From Lewinellaceae bacterium (GTDB lineage: Bacteria; Bacteroidota; Bacteroidia; Chitinophagales; Saprospiraceae), in assembly GCA_020636405.1 (NCBI GenBank), contig JACJXW010000005.1, positions 620,001-684,000 of the forward strand: DNA of 64,000 nt, in the 5' to 3' direction. Both the position numbers and the translations under genes were made by a program. The notes under the pieces are model-generated. The model did not search any database and had not been told where the DNA came from. It was given only the letters and a program-made list of their open reading frames with translations. This document shows, one piece after another, positions 9,499-19,434 of the stretch (the first letter of the stretch is position 1; each line of letters starts with the position of its first letter).

Positions 9499-11583
9499 AT
9501 GAGAACGTTGTTTACCCTTGCGCTAGTATTACTCTCTTCCAATGCCATTTTCGCCAACGGTATCTGCATCGTCAACGCAGAAGATGGCGTTTACCTGCAA
9601 CTGAAGCAAAGCTCCGTAAATGTAACGGCCAACGGCCAGATCGCCACGGTTACCGCTACCCAGGTGTTTTTCAATCAGATGGACGAAGTTACCAAAGTCA
9701 AATACGGCTTTCCGCTCTCGGCAACGGCCAGTGCCACCAGCCTGCGCTGGAACAACAATGGGCAATGGTATGAAGCCGAATTTTCACCCACGCCTCAGGA
9801 CACCACCCTGCCCGGCCCCGGCAATCCCGGCGGGCCTTCTTTTGCCGATGAGATCCGCAACTACCTGGGTGCTTCGCCCCTCTATTTCGACCTTGAACAA
9901 CAGGTACAGCCCGGGGCCATCCTCATCGTCGAGCTGACCTACGTCAACCTGTTGCCTTATGCGTTCAACAAGGTGGAATTCTTTCTCCCCAACGACTATA
10001 CTTCCCTCCAGGAAGAATTCCTCGATGAGCAGCACTTTCGTTTCGAACTCCACTCAGAACGGGCCATCGAATGGATCGAACTGCTGAGCCATACCGGCTC
10101 TACGATCAGCAATGATGGGAATACGGCAGTTGTGGAATGGAGCCTTTACAACCAACCCGCCAACCGCAATTTTCAATTGCAGTACGAGCTCAACGCCACC
10201 GAACTGGGGTTGTTTCCCTTCAGCACCTATCTACCCGACTCGGCAACCAATTGCGACGAGTACGGGCAAGGTTTCTTCGCTTTTATCGTCGAACCCGACC
10301 CCAGTGAAAATACGGAGGTGATCGACAAGGTATTCACCCTTATCATCGACAAGTCCGGCAGCATGAGCGGTGATAAGATCGTGCAGGCCAGAGATGCCGC
10401 CTCCTTCATCGTCAATAACCTCAATGCGGGCGACCGCTTCAACCTGGTGAGCTTTGACAACCAGGTGCGAAGCTTCCAGAACAACCCCGTTCTGGCTACA
10501 ACCGGCAACCGGCAGCAGGCGCTCAATTACATTGCCGGGCTCCAGGCCGGGGGCTCTACCAATATTTCAGGGGCCTTTTCCCAGGCCATCCCCCAATTCC
10601 AGGGGTATGGCAACGAGCTGGCCAAGATCATCATTTTCTTTACCGACGGCATGGCCACTGCCGGCATTACCGATACGGAAGGCATCCTGCAGGGAATTCG
10701 GGATGCCCTGACGGTCAATGAAGTGGAAGACCTCAGCATTTTTACCTTCGGCATCGGCAACGACGTCAACAAACAACTGCTTAACCGGATCGCTACCGAG
10801 AACCTGGGCCTGGCGCAATTCCTCGAAAATGAGGAGTTGGAAGAATCCATCAGTAATTTCTACCTGACCGTAAAGAATCCGGTCCTGCTCAACACGGCCA
10901 TGTCGTTCTCGCCGGAGGCAATAGTGGAAACCTACCCCAGCAACCTGCCCAACCTCTTTAAGGGGCAGCAACTGATCGTGGTGGGGAGGTACGAGGAGCC
11001 CGCGCCGGTCACGGCCCATTTCTCCGGCAAGACCTTCGGGCAGCCGGTAGCGTACGATTATCTCCTCAATCTGGCCGATAGCTCCGTTGCCGGCTACCAG
11101 TTCCTGCCGCGCCTTTGGTCGAAGAAGAAAATGGAGCAGCTCTACTCCGATTATTTTAATTATCCGGAAGACTCGCCGGAGGCTATGGCCATCGAAGAGA
11201 TCATCGTCGGTATCAGCTTGTGCTACGGCGTGATCAGCCCCTTCACCAGCTTCTCAGATGAGACGGAAAACCCCGTCAGCACCTCTGAATGGGATAGGGT
11301 GGAATATGGGCCTTCGCTCACCGCCTACCCCAACCCTTTCCGCACCTATACCTTCATCCAGATCCCTCTGGAACGGGATCTCTTTGAGGAGGCCGTCCTG
11401 GAGATCCTGTCTATCGACGGCAAGGTGCTACACGAACTGGCTGTCCAGCTCGGCGCCGCCGGCATACAGGAAGTGCGGTGGGACGGTACCGGCCGCAACG
11501 GGGAGCCGCTGCCGCCGGGCGTTTACTACTGCCGCATTGTACTGGATGGCAAAGTGTATCTGGGCAAGTTGGTGAAGCATTGA
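9499..11583 (+). CDS. VIT/VWA-domain protein with T9SS sorting signal
   Basis: The protein is 694 residues. ATG 9499 is chosen because it gives a clean signal peptide (MRTLFTLALVLLSSNAIFANG), while upstream frame codons encode no signal. An N-terminal VIT domain (about 20-150) precedes a von Willebrand A domain (about 280-430) with a MIDAS motif DKSGSMS. The C-terminus (about 610-694) is a T9SS type A sorting domain: YPNPF, then GVYYCRIVLDGK and GKLVKH. It is therefore predicted to be secreted across the outer membrane and anchored on the surface. VIT-VWA proteins bind metal and protein ligands. The ligand here is unknown. Confidence 0.9.
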   Translation: MRTLFTLALVLLSSNAIFANGICIVNAEDGVYLQLKQSSVNVTANGQIATVTATQVFFNQMDEVTKVKYGFPLSATASATSLRWNNNGQWYEAEFSPTPQDTTLPGPGNPGGPSFADEIRNYLGASPLYFDLEQQVQPGAILIVELTYVNLLPYAFNKVEFFLPNDYTSLQEEFLDEQHFRFELHSERAIEWIELLSHTGSTISNDGNTAVVEWSLYNQPANRNFQLQYELNATELGLFPFSTYLPDSATNCDEYGQGFFAFIVEPDPSENTEVIDKVFTLIIDKSGSMSGDKIVQARDAASFIVNNLNAGDRFNLVSFDNQVRSFQNNPVLATTGNRQQALNYIAGLQAGGSTNISGAFSQAIPQFQGYGNELAKIIIFFTDGMATAGITDTEGILQGIRDALTVNEVEDLSIFTFGIGNDVNKQLLNRIATENLGLAQFLENEELEESISNFYLTVKNPVLLNTAMSFSPEAIVETYPSNLPNLFKGQQLIVVGRYEEPAPVTAHFSGKTFGQPVAYDYLLNLADSSVAGYQFLPRLWSKKKMEQLYSDYFNYPEDSPEAMAIEEIIVGISLCYGVISPFTSFSDETENPVSTSEWDRVEYGPSLTAYPNPFRTYTFIQIPLERDLFEEAVLEILSIDGKVLHELAVQLGAAGIQEVRWDGTGRNGEPLPPGVYYCRIVLDGKVYLGKLVKH

Positions 11584-11788
11584 TCTCAACAAGTGTTGTA
11601 TCTTTTTTGGAACAAGGATGATCCTTTCATGCCCTGCAGGTATCGAGCGTTCCTAAAAGACTGCAAACGAAAGAAAAGCCATCAGGTGTCTTAGTTAAGA
11701 ACTCTTTTATGTGTCCTTAGATCGCTATTTCGTTCCCGGCTGTCCAGTCAGCCGGGAAAATCCAGATAGAGGCATTATTGAACAACCG

Positions 11789-12400
11789 TCAATCCCATTG
11801 CCACCCATCGCCGAAGCCGCCGAAACGGAAGGTAATGGTACCGATAGGGCTGCTGAAGTCGCTGTCGTTGAGAGTGGGCAGGCGGCTGATGCCGTTGACC
11901 CAGCGGTAGCCGCCGGTGAAGCCCAGCTTGAACCAGTTGGTCAGGTTGATCTCAGCGCCTACTTCGGGAGTAAGGACGAAGAGGCGGTCCTGGGGCGTGT
12001 CAAAACGTTCGTTCAGCAGTTGAGCCTTGCCCCATCCGACCTTCAGGCTGGTGTAGAGGTGCCCCATCTTGTATTGTTTGGGGGTGTAGCCGAACCACAG
12101 GCCGCCGTGTTTAAATCGGATATTGTAGTTGATCTCTTGGATCTCCCCGTCGATATCCTGCGCCAGGGTGAGGTCGGGGTGATCGGTCCCCATCCCGTAG
12201 CCGCCGATGAAGAAATCATCAAGGACGAGTGCGCCGCCGCCCCCTACATCGGCTCCGACCTCGCCATTGATGGAACTGATCTCGATCATCGGGCCGCCAA
12301 AGGCGCCAAAGGAGGTGAAGTCGTCAAAAAGGGTTTCATGCTGGGCCGGCAGGGCCAGCGACAGTATACCGGACAGGAATAAAAGAAATGCCTTTTTCAT
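11789..12400 (-). CDS. Predicted outer-membrane beta-barrel-like protein
   Basis: The product is 203 residues, with the start placed at MKKAFLLFLSGILSLALPAQ, a clear signal peptide. The mature part alternates hydrophobic residues with Gly, Tyr and Trp (GGLWFGYTPKQYKMGHLYTSLKVGWG, GFTGGYRW) and ends in an aromatic-rich strand. This suggests a small outer-membrane barrel. The gene at 51651-52211 has a similar design, including a GYRW segment. No enzyme motif is visible. It is divergent from the CnoX-like gene. Confidence 0.6.
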   Translation of the reverse strand: MKKAFLLFLSGILSLALPAQHETLFDDFTSFGAFGGPMIEISSINGEVGADVGGGGALVLDDFFIGGYGMGTDHPDLTLAQDIDGEIQEINYNIRFKHGGLWFGYTPKQYKMGHLYTSLKVGWGKAQLLNERFDTPQDRLFVLTPEVGAEINLTNWFKLGFTGGYRWVNGISRLPTLNDSDFSSPIGTITFRFGGFGDGWQWD

Positions 12401-12584
12401 AGTTTCACTGTTGTTTTGGTTTTCCGGAAGAAAGCTCATAACAAGCCAACGGGCTGTAAACTTTCCCCTTACAGATGATGTATTAAAAAAGGTAATACCC
12501 CTATGGGGAAGCGCTCCGGATGCGCCAGATTTACCTGGTGTGTCAGAATTTCATCAAAATTGTGAAAACGAAAGCCTGATAAAA

Positions 12585-13358
12585 ATGGATTTTAAGACTG
12601 CCGTCATTGAGAAAAGCTTTGAAAAACCTGTAGTTGTCGACTTTTGGGCGCCCTGGTGCGGCCCGTGTCGGGTACTGGGCCCGGTCATTGAAAAGCTGGC
12701 CGCTGAACAACAGGATAAGTGGGAACTGGTAAAACTCAATACCGAGGAGGACTACGACGTGGCGGAGCAATTCAACATACGCAGCATCCCTAATGTTAAA
12801 CTGTTCTACAAGGGCGAAGTGGTGGCCGAATTTATGGGCGCCCTGCCCCGCACCGCGATCGAACGCTGGTTGCAGGAGCACCTGCCCGACAACCGCAAGG
12901 AGAGCCTGTCTCACATCCTGAGCCGCCTCAACGGTGAGGGAGGGATGTCCGAACTGGAGGCCTTTGTCGCTCAGAACCCGGATGTGGCGGAAGCCCGCGT
13001 AGCTCTGGCTCGCCTGTTGGTCTACGACAACCCGGAGCGTGCCGTCGCCCTGGTGGAAACCATCCGCATGGGGGACAAGCTGGCCGATAATGCCGAAGAC
13101 TTGCGCACCCTGGCGGAGATCATGTCCGTCGAGACGGATGATTCCGCTGCTGGCCTACTGATCGGCAAAGCCCAGCAGGCCCTGAAGCAAAGAGACAATG
13201 AAACGGCCATCCAAAAAGTCATTGAGGCCGCCACTGCCGATAAGGCCTATGCCGGCGACCTGCCGCGCCGCGCCGCCATCGCCTTGTTTCGCCTCTGGGG
13301 CCCGCAGGACGAGCTGACGAAGAACTACCGGTGGCGGTTTGATATGGCGTTGTATTAG
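12585..13358 (+). CDS. cnoX: CnoX-like thioredoxin with TPR tail
   Basis: The protein is 257 residues. An N-terminal thioredoxin domain (about 1-105) carries an intact WAPWCGPC active site (Cys25, Cys28) and the cis-Pro segment RSIPNVKLF. It is followed by a helical TPR-like region (about 115-257). This layout is that of CnoX/YbbN, which guards proteins against oxidative stress and passes them to GroEL or DnaK. E. coli CnoX lacks the full CxxC, whereas Caulobacter-type CnoX keeps it, so redox activity is expected here. The open frame extends further upstream, but ATG 12585 directly precedes the domain. Confidence 0.87.
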   Translation: MDFKTAVIEKSFEKPVVVDFWAPWCGPCRVLGPVIEKLAAEQQDKWELVKLNTEEDYDVAEQFNIRSIPNVKLFYKGEVVAEFMGALPRTAIERWLQEHLPDNRKESLSHILSRLNGEGGMSELEAFVAQNPDVAEARVALARLLVYDNPERAVALVETIRMGDKLADNAEDLRTLAEIMSVETDDSAAGLLIGKAQQALKQRDNETAIQKVIEAATADKAYAGDLPRRAAIALFRLWGPQDELTKNYRWRFDMALY

Positions 13359-13369
13359 AGGATGGCTGT

Positions 13370-13530
13370 TCGATGTTCGGTTGTTCGGTATCCGGTATTC
13401 GGTTGTTCGGAGTTCGCTGGCGAATAGCGGCCGTCCTCTTTCCTCGGCCGGGTAAAAACACCGAATTCCGAACAGCGCCTTCGCAGCGTGCAGCGCGAAT
13501 ACCGAATCGCCGAATACCGAACTCCACCTC
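13370..13530. repeat. TTCGG-rich short-period repeat between convergent genes
   Basis: Directly after the CnoX stop, the sequence repeats TTCGG/TTCGA cores every 7-8 bp (about 13370-13422). After a short spacer it repeats the complement, CCGAA/CGAAT (about 13460-13520). The halves form an imperfect inverted repeat that could fold into a long hairpin and end transcription from both sides. The core resembles the 7-bp array at 31461-31628. Confidence 0.6.
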
Positions 13531-13531
13531 C

Positions 13532-15166
13532 CTACTCCAGCACCAAATTCATCCGCTTCGGATATTTTACCGAATACCGGAAGCCCAGCGTTTTTGTTTC
13601 GCCTGGTTTTAGATCTACCTCCCAACGCAGCATGCCGGTGGCCTTATCTACAGTGGCGCCCTTGTGGGCCTCCAGTTCCACCTCGATCTCCTCGGTAGTG
13701 GAAACGGGGTACTGGTCTTCGATGACGATCGACACCGCCTGCCGTTTGTTGTTGCGCAGCTCGATCTCCCAGCCGATGGCCTCGGTCTTTTTGTTGCCGA
13801 TGAACTGCCTGTCGGTATACTGCTTCTCTTTTTTGCGGGAAATGGCGATGCCCTCGTCGATCCCCAGGGAGAAGGACAGCGTATCGGAGGCAACGTTGGG
13901 GTTGAGATAACTCTTGCCCAGGTAGGTGCCCTCGAAGAACAGATTGGCCGGCCCGCCGAGCAGGCGGTATTGTTCCCATTCGGTAACGTTGGCCGTGAGG
14001 AAGGCGTGCGGGTTGAGCCGGGGCGCGGCGTAGTACTCATAGGAGGCGGGCAGGCTTTCTTCCCCAATGGATACGACATACTGTTGCCCGTCGGAGGGGA
14101 TATCATAGGGCGTTTGGATCTGGAATTCAAAGGTGGTGGCCTGGTCATAGGCCTGTACCTGAGGCCCTTGGGCGGGCACGCCGCGGGACGTTAGCGCAGC
14201 GTCTTCCATCTCTTCCACTACCACCATTTCCATGCTTTTCATTTCATTCCTGGGGACAGCGGCAATCGCATATTCCCTCAACCACCAGGTGTCCATCACC
14301 GGGCGCTGGGCGGTGCTCATGGGCTTGCCGGTGGAGAGTGCCAGTTCCACCTCCTTCCAATCTTCTCCGCTTTGCTGGTACACCTGGGCCTTGTAATCCA
14401 ATTTGACAGGCTTGCCCACGCTTTCTATCCGGAGGTCGTAGATGGGCGACCAGCCCGCCTGGCTCACCAGATAGCTGATGCTGAACGCTGCCCGCAGGGA
14501 GCTGGGCGCGTCGACCGCCACCAGCACTTCGCTTACGGAGCGTGATTGCCGGCTGGCATTGAGCTGCTGCAGCTGTGCCTGCAGGCGGTTGATGGTGTCC
14601 TGAATGGCCTCTATGCGCTGGTCGATGTCCAGCTTTTCCAGCTTGACTTCGCGCAGGCGGGTGCGGAAATAGTCGGCTGTGGCCTTCAACCCTTCAATGG
14701 GCACGCCGTTCTGCTGGCCGCCGATCTGCTTGTTGGCCAACAGCAGGTTTTCTTCTTCCTCGTACACCTGGCGTAAGGCATGTTCTCTTTTCAACCCCTG
14801 AGTGAAGGTGTCCTTTTTTTTCGTCAGCGCTTCGATCTCTTTGTTGGGTTGCTGGTCGGTGAGGTAGTTGAGCTGGTGCTGAACCGAAAGGATGGTGAAA
14901 TTCCCGCTGGCTTTGAACTGTATGCTTTGCGGATTGAGAGAGGGGGAGAGGCCACTGAACTTCAGCACGCTGCGGCCGGCGGGGATACTCGTCCGGCCTT
15001 CCCGGTGTACTTCCGCCCCCTGGCGAAAGACGGTGGCTTTTACGATCTTCGATGGAATGTCCTGAGGTTCCTGCTTGGCTAAAAGCAGAGCGGGAAAAAA
15101 CAAGAACAGCCAGGCGGCAAGAGCAAATGCCCGGCGTTGAGAGAAGTGAAAAGTGAAGGTTTTCAT
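13532..15166 (-). CDS. DUF4139 / MuiA-family protein
   Basis: The protein is 544 residues with a signal peptide (ALAAWLFLFFPALLLAK). The N-terminal region (about 38-140, VFRQGAEVHREGRTSIPAG) matches the DUF4140 type. It is followed by a coiled-coil (about 140-215) and a C-terminal DUF4139 region (about 220-544) including SQAGWSPIYDLR and GEDWKEVELALSTGKP. These are marks of the mucoidy inhibitor A (MuiA) family, whose biochemical role is not established. An exported location is predicted. The start ATG is supported by the signal peptide. Confidence 0.88.
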   Translation of the reverse strand: MKTFTFHFSQRRAFALAAWLFLFFPALLLAKQEPQDIPSKIVKATVFRQGAEVHREGRTSIPAGRSVLKFSGLSPSLNPQSIQFKASGNFTILSVQHQLNYLTDQQPNKEIEALTKKKDTFTQGLKREHALRQVYEEEENLLLANKQIGGQQNGVPIEGLKATADYFRTRLREVKLEKLDIDQRIEAIQDTINRLQAQLQQLNASRQSRSVSEVLVAVDAPSSLRAAFSISYLVSQAGWSPIYDLRIESVGKPVKLDYKAQVYQQSGEDWKEVELALSTGKPMSTAQRPVMDTWWLREYAIAAVPRNEMKSMEMVVVEEMEDAALTSRGVPAQGPQVQAYDQATTFEFQIQTPYDIPSDGQQYVVSIGEESLPASYEYYAAPRLNPHAFLTANVTEWEQYRLLGGPANLFFEGTYLGKSYLNPNVASDTLSFSLGIDEGIAISRKKEKQYTDRQFIGNKKTEAIGWEIELRNNKRQAVSIVIEDQYPVSTTEEIEVELEAHKGATVDKATGMLRWEVDLKPGETKTLGFRYSVKYPKRMNLVLE

Positions 15167-15240
15167 CGTTATCTTTTTTCATAAGGATGAAACCGATGTG
15201 GAAAATGCACAAAAGTGCCTTTAAAAAATGCAGCCTGGAG

Positions 15241-15275
15241 AAAAAAAAATCCCCCGCGGGAAACGCCAGGGGAGC
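15241..15275 (-). terminator. Terminator after the DJ-1/PfpI lipoprotein gene
   Basis: Read on the minus strand, a GC-rich hairpin with CCCC and GGGG arms (GCTCCCCTGGCG, then CCGCGGGGGA) is followed by nine T. It lies about 80 bp past the stop at 15355. Confidence 0.72.
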
Positions 15276-15354
15276 TAATGTCGGGAGTGTTCTTACAAAA
15301 GCTTTGGGATTAAGGACAGGAATATCCCTCCGGGGTTGCCGGAAAAAGTGTTAA

Positions 15355-16077
15355 TTATTTCATCACCAAATGCGGCACTTTTTCCAGGTCCCAGTCGATC
15401 ACCAATCCCTGGGCCAGCCGGCGGGCTACTTCTGCACCATAAAGGTGCTCGCACAGGTAAAGAGCCGCCTCGAAAGATTTGGCGCCGCCGGCGGAGGTAA
15501 TGAATGGGCCGTCATGCACAAAGAGCACGCTGTCGCGGATGTCCAGATGGGGGAACATTTCCCTCATCTTCTCCACGTCGCTGGGGAAGGTAGTACAGGT
15601 TTTGTCGTCGAGCAGGCCGGCCTGGGCCAGGACGAAGGCGCCGTCGCAGTGGGAGGTGATAAAAGAAGCCTGGTTCGCCGCCTGCCGAACGAAGTGGAGC
15701 ATCTGCTCGTCCTCCAGGTCGGTATCGAGGTGGTGCTCAGCGCTGGGTACCACCAGGATGTCGATGGGAGGCAGGCTGTCGGACAGGTAGTTGTAATCGG
15801 GCAGCAGGCGGATGCCCTCGAAGGTGGTGACCGGCTCCAGAGTCTTAGCGACCATGAAGACGTTCATCGCTTTGATGTCATCCCGGAAAATGGTGTGTTG
15901 AAAGATATCGAACGGGGCGGTCAACTCGGTATTGTAGACGCCGTCCATAATGAGGAATGCGGCGTTGTAGCGAGTGGTGTCCGGGAATTGCCGTACCGGA
16001 GCGTCCGGAGATTCCGGGGCCTGAGGGGCGGTACAGGCGGCAAGGGACAGGAACAGGATGGCGGTGATAATCCTCAT
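15355..16077 (-). CDS. Exported DJ-1/PfpI-family lipoprotein
   Basis: The protein is 240 residues. The signal ends in a lipobox (LAAC, Cys15), so a lipid-anchored form is predicted. The rest is a class I glutamine-amidotransferase-like DJ-1/PfpI fold resembling the N-terminal half of GlxA-type regulators: FLIMDGVYNTELTAPFDIF, then the nucleophile elbow SHCDGAFVLAQAGLLD, then TSAGGAKSFEAAL. No AraC DNA-binding domain is attached. An envelope location is unusual for this family, most members being cytoplasmic. The ligand is unknown. Its own terminator lies at 15241-15275. Confidence 0.85.
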   Translation of the reverse strand: MRIITAILFLSLAACTAPQAPESPDAPVRQFPDTTRYNAAFLIMDGVYNTELTAPFDIFQHTIFRDDIKAMNVFMVAKTLEPVTTFEGIRLLPDYNYLSDSLPPIDILVVPSAEHHLDTDLEDEQMLHFVRQAANQASFITSHCDGAFVLAQAGLLDDKTCTTFPSDVEKMREMFPHLDIRDSVLFVHDGPFITSAGGAKSFEAALYLCEHLYGAEVARRLAQGLVIDWDLEKVPHLVMK

Positions 16078-16262
16078 GTTTTTCGGAAAATTAATGAATT
16101 GTCAAAAAACATGGAGGCTAATCTTCAGGATTAATGCTTTTTGGGGTGTTCTGCACCATAGTCTCCTGCCAACCACTCAAGAGGGCTCACCAATCAATAG
16201 AAAGAAACGCCAGATACTAGGGAAGGGAAGGAGTGAAATGAAAAAGCCGTAGTTTAGTGTTT

Positions 16263-19200
16263 ATGATCTCATTCGAGTTACACAGACAGGGCCGGTTTTG
16301 GGTGTTTTCGGCTGTTTGTATGCTTTGCACATTGTGCCACGGCCAGCCCAACTTCGGCAACCCGGTTGTCCTCAACGAAGACAACGGGCTGCCTGCCAAT
16401 TACGTGTCCGCCGCTGTCGCTGACAGTCAGGGGTTCATCTGGCTGGGCACCGCCAACGGGTTGGTGCGCTTTGACGGTTCTGAAGTGAAAGTATTCCAGC
16501 GGATCGAAGGGGATTCCACTTCCCTGGCCAACAATGAGGTGAATACGCTGATGTTTGACAGCGAAGGGCAACTTTGGGTAGGAACCATAGCCGGCGTCAG
16601 CTTGATGGACGGCCTGGCAGGCGCCTTTCGCAACATTGACGGAGTGAACACCAGGGGGCTGCCACCGGGGCGCGTCAACGACATTTTCGAAGACAGCCAG
16701 GGGGACATCTGGCTGGGGTCGGGCGCCGGCGGCCTGGTGCGCTATAGCCCGTGCACCGGCCAGTTCGAAAGCTTTCCGATCCTGCCCAATGGTGTTGTCA
16801 ATGCCGATACCGCCCGATTCAATACGGTGCTGAATATCCAACCGGGATGGGAAGGAGATACCATTCTGTGGCTGGCCACTCTCGGTGGACTGGTGCGTTT
16901 CAGCGCCCATACAGGGCAGCAGCAGGCCTTCGCTTTTTCTACCCCGAACCGGGATTGGCAGCATGGGTTCAACTCGATGAGGAAAGTGTGCGTCCATCCC
17001 AACGGGAAAATATACATCGGAGGATGGGGGGGCGCCGGCGAGTTCGACCCCTCAACGGGCCAGTTCCGGCACCTGTCCTTTCCGGGGACGGAGGGCCATC
17101 GTTCCATCGATCAGAGAGCGGTGATCTCTCTGTTACCATACGGGCCGTCCGAATTGTGGATTACCTATAATATGGGCATGGCGGTTTTCAACCTGGAAAC
17201 CTTTAAGGCGGAGAAAGTCTATTACAACAAAAGGGAAGAAGGGATGGCCTACGGCGTAGCTCACATCGACGAGCAGGGCAAGATGTGGGGCGTCACCGAA
17301 TGGGGCTTTTACCTTTTCAACCCGCTCCGCAACCAGGTAAGCTTCCGTGGATTTCCCGTTCCGGACGACGAACTCCATTACCTCACTAATGGTGTGGCCG
17401 AAAGTGAAGACGGGCGTTTCCTTTATCTGGCGGTCATTCAGGGCGAAGGCTTGTATATTCTGGACCGCCATACCGGGCAGTGGAGCATCGTCCGGGCCCC
17501 CGGGCAGTTTTACGACAGCCAGGGAGGCTTTCCTGCGCAGAAGATATTGCGCCTCAGAAATGGGAAAGTACTACTGGTAGGCAGCAATAACCTTTATTAT
17601 TTTCATGAAAAGGAAAGGCGCCTGGAGCACATTGCTTTGCCTTTCCCCGAAAAAGCCCCTTTTTTCCGGTCGGTGGCAGAGGGGCAGGATGGTGAAGTAT
17701 GGGTAGGTAGCCGCCGCCGCGGGCTGTTCCGGGTAAACCTGGACCGTCGGACAGTAAGGCATTACGAACGCGAATTGCAGGAGGGCGACGCCAACCGCAG
17801 TACCTGGATCGAACAACTCTTTCAGGACAGCCGCGGGAATACCTGGATACGGACAGCCTCCGGCTTCAGCGTTCATCTCGGGGGGGAGGGTAAGATCGTC
17901 AATTTCCCGGCCATCACGGCGGATGGCCGGAGAGGCCAGAGCTTTTCCGATGTCTGGGGCTTTGCCGAAGACCGGCAGGGAAGGCTTTGGGTGGCCGGAG
18001 GGACGGAGGGCCTCGGCGTAGTCAGTCTTGACACACCCGAACAAGGGATCGCCCGGAAATATACCCAAAAAGAAGGGCTGAAAACGGATGATGTCGTGAA
18101 TGTGGTCTGCGATCAAAGTGGAATGTTGTGGATCAACGGCAAGCGAGGCTTGCTCCGGTTCAACCCCGGTACGCTGGAAAATGAACTTTTTGGGACGGGC
18201 TACGGCATTCCGGCCAAGAACGCCAACACCTTCGCGCTTCTGGCCTCCGGCGAACTTACAATCGGAGCGAGGAGGGGCCTTTACTACTTCCATCCCGACA
18301 GCCTTCGCGCCAACCCGGAACTGCCCGTTCCCTACCTTACTTCTTTCAAAGTGTTTGATGAAAATACTCCTCTGCCTTCCCGGGGCGAACTGCGCCTGAG
18401 CTACCGACAGAATTTCTTCTCCTTCGAGTTTTCCGCCATCGGATACAATCTGCCGGAACAAAATACCTTCGCCTATCAGCTGGTAGGAGTAGATGAAGAC
18501 TGGGTTTATGCGGGCAGGCGCCGGTTCGCATCCTATACAAATATTCCCGGCGGGCGCTACCAATTCCGCCTTAAGGCCGCCAACAACGAAGGAGAATGGA
18601 ATCCGGAGCTCTATACCCTCGATATTTTTATCACTACTCCCTGGTGGAAGGCGTGGTGGTTCTGGCTTTCCCTGGGGGGGGGCGCACTGTTGGCCGTTGT
18701 GGCCTTTATGCGGTGGCGCATTGCCCAGGTCCGCAGGAAGGAAGCCGTTAAGGCCGACTTTGACCGAAAGCTTGCCAATGTAGAACTCAATGCCCTGCGG
18801 GCCCAGATGAACCCTCATTTCATTTTCAACTGCCTCAACTCCATCGATTATTACATTCTGAAGAATGATACCGATAAAGCTTCCGATTACCTCAACCGCT
18901 TTTCCCGGCTCATCCGGCTCATTCTGCAAAATTCGCGTTCCGAATACGTCAACCTGAAAGATGAACTGGAATCCCTTAAATTGTATATCGAAATGGAAAG
19001 CCTGCGGTTTGAGCACCAGTTCGATTATGAGGTCAGGATCGGCCTGGGGCTCCGGGCCGAGGAAATTGAAATTCCGCCTATGCTCTTGCAGCCCTACGTG
19101 GAGAATGCCATCTGGCACGGCCTGATACATAGACAGGGCAAAGGCCGGCTGGACCTGGCTATTACCTGCCAGGACGGCGCTCTGCATTGCATAATCGAAG

Positions 19201-19406
19201 ACAATGGCATCGGGAGAGAAGAGGCCAGGCGGCTGCGTTCAAAATCCGCCACCCGCCGTAAATCAATGGGCATGGCCATCACGCAGGACCGCATCACCAT
19301 AATCAATAAGCTCTACAATGCCAATGCCTCGGTAGAGGTCATCGACCTGAAAGATGATGCCGGACAGGCGCAGGGGACCAGGGTGGAGTTGTGGATACCT
19401 TTATGA
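16263..19406 (+). CDS. Beta-propeller sensor histidine kinase (LytS/YehU type)
   Basis: The kinase is 1047 residues from ATG 16263 (a GTG lies two codons upstream). After a signal segment come two-component regulator propeller repeats (about 30-690, for example DSQGFIWLGTANGLVRFDG), a Y_Y_Y domain (about 695-790) and one membrane helix (about 798-820). A His_kinase domain follows, with phospho-acceptor motif QMNPHFIFNCLNSIDY. The ATPase has LQPYVENAIWHG and EDNGIGREEA. The ligand is sensed outside the cytoplasm and is unknown. The LytTR regulator follows 28 bp downstream, so they form one two-component pair. Confidence 0.93.
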   Translation: MISFELHRQGRFWVFSAVCMLCTLCHGQPNFGNPVVLNEDNGLPANYVSAAVADSQGFIWLGTANGLVRFDGSEVKVFQRIEGDSTSLANNEVNTLMFDSEGQLWVGTIAGVSLMDGLAGAFRNIDGVNTRGLPPGRVNDIFEDSQGDIWLGSGAGGLVRYSPCTGQFESFPILPNGVVNADTARFNTVLNIQPGWEGDTILWLATLGGLVRFSAHTGQQQAFAFSTPNRDWQHGFNSMRKVCVHPNGKIYIGGWGGAGEFDPSTGQFRHLSFPGTEGHRSIDQRAVISLLPYGPSELWITYNMGMAVFNLETFKAEKVYYNKREEGMAYGVAHIDEQGKMWGVTEWGFYLFNPLRNQVSFRGFPVPDDELHYLTNGVAESEDGRFLYLAVIQGEGLYILDRHTGQWSIVRAPGQFYDSQGGFPAQKILRLRNGKVLLVGSNNLYYFHEKERRLEHIALPFPEKAPFFRSVAEGQDGEVWVGSRRRGLFRVNLDRRTVRHYERELQEGDANRSTWIEQLFQDSRGNTWIRTASGFSVHLGGEGKIVNFPAITADGRRGQSFSDVWGFAEDRQGRLWVAGGTEGLGVVSLDTPEQGIARKYTQKEGLKTDDVVNVVCDQSGMLWINGKRGLLRFNPGTLENELFGTGYGIPAKNANTFALLASGELTIGARRGLYYFHPDSLRANPELPVPYLTSFKVFDENTPLPSRGELRLSYRQNFFSFEFSAIGYNLPEQNTFAYQLVGVDEDWVYAGRRRFASYTNIPGGRYQFRLKAANNEGEWNPELYTLDIFITTPWWKAWWFWLSLGGGALLAVVAFMRWRIAQVRRKEAVKADFDRKLANVELNALRAQMNPHFIFNCLNSIDYYILKNDTDKASDYLNRFSRLIRLILQNSRSEYVNLKDELESLKLYIEMESLRFEHQFDYEVRIGLGLRAEEIEIPPMLLQPYVENAIWHGLIHRQGKGRLDLAITCQDGALHCIIEDNGIGREEARRLRSKSATRRKSMGMAITQDRITIINKLYNANASVEVIDLKDDAGQAQGTRVELWIPL

Positions 19407-19434
19407 TAAATGGAGAACCAAAACACCCAACGCT

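Noticed and set aside
16078..16262. FNR-like site TGAATTGTCA upstream of the propeller kinase
   Set aside because: The half-sites are two bases too close for the TGA-N6-TCA geometry shared by the supported operators.
17571..19187. 538-codon minus-strand frame
   Set aside because: It is antisense to the propeller kinase, whose motifs fix the coding strand.
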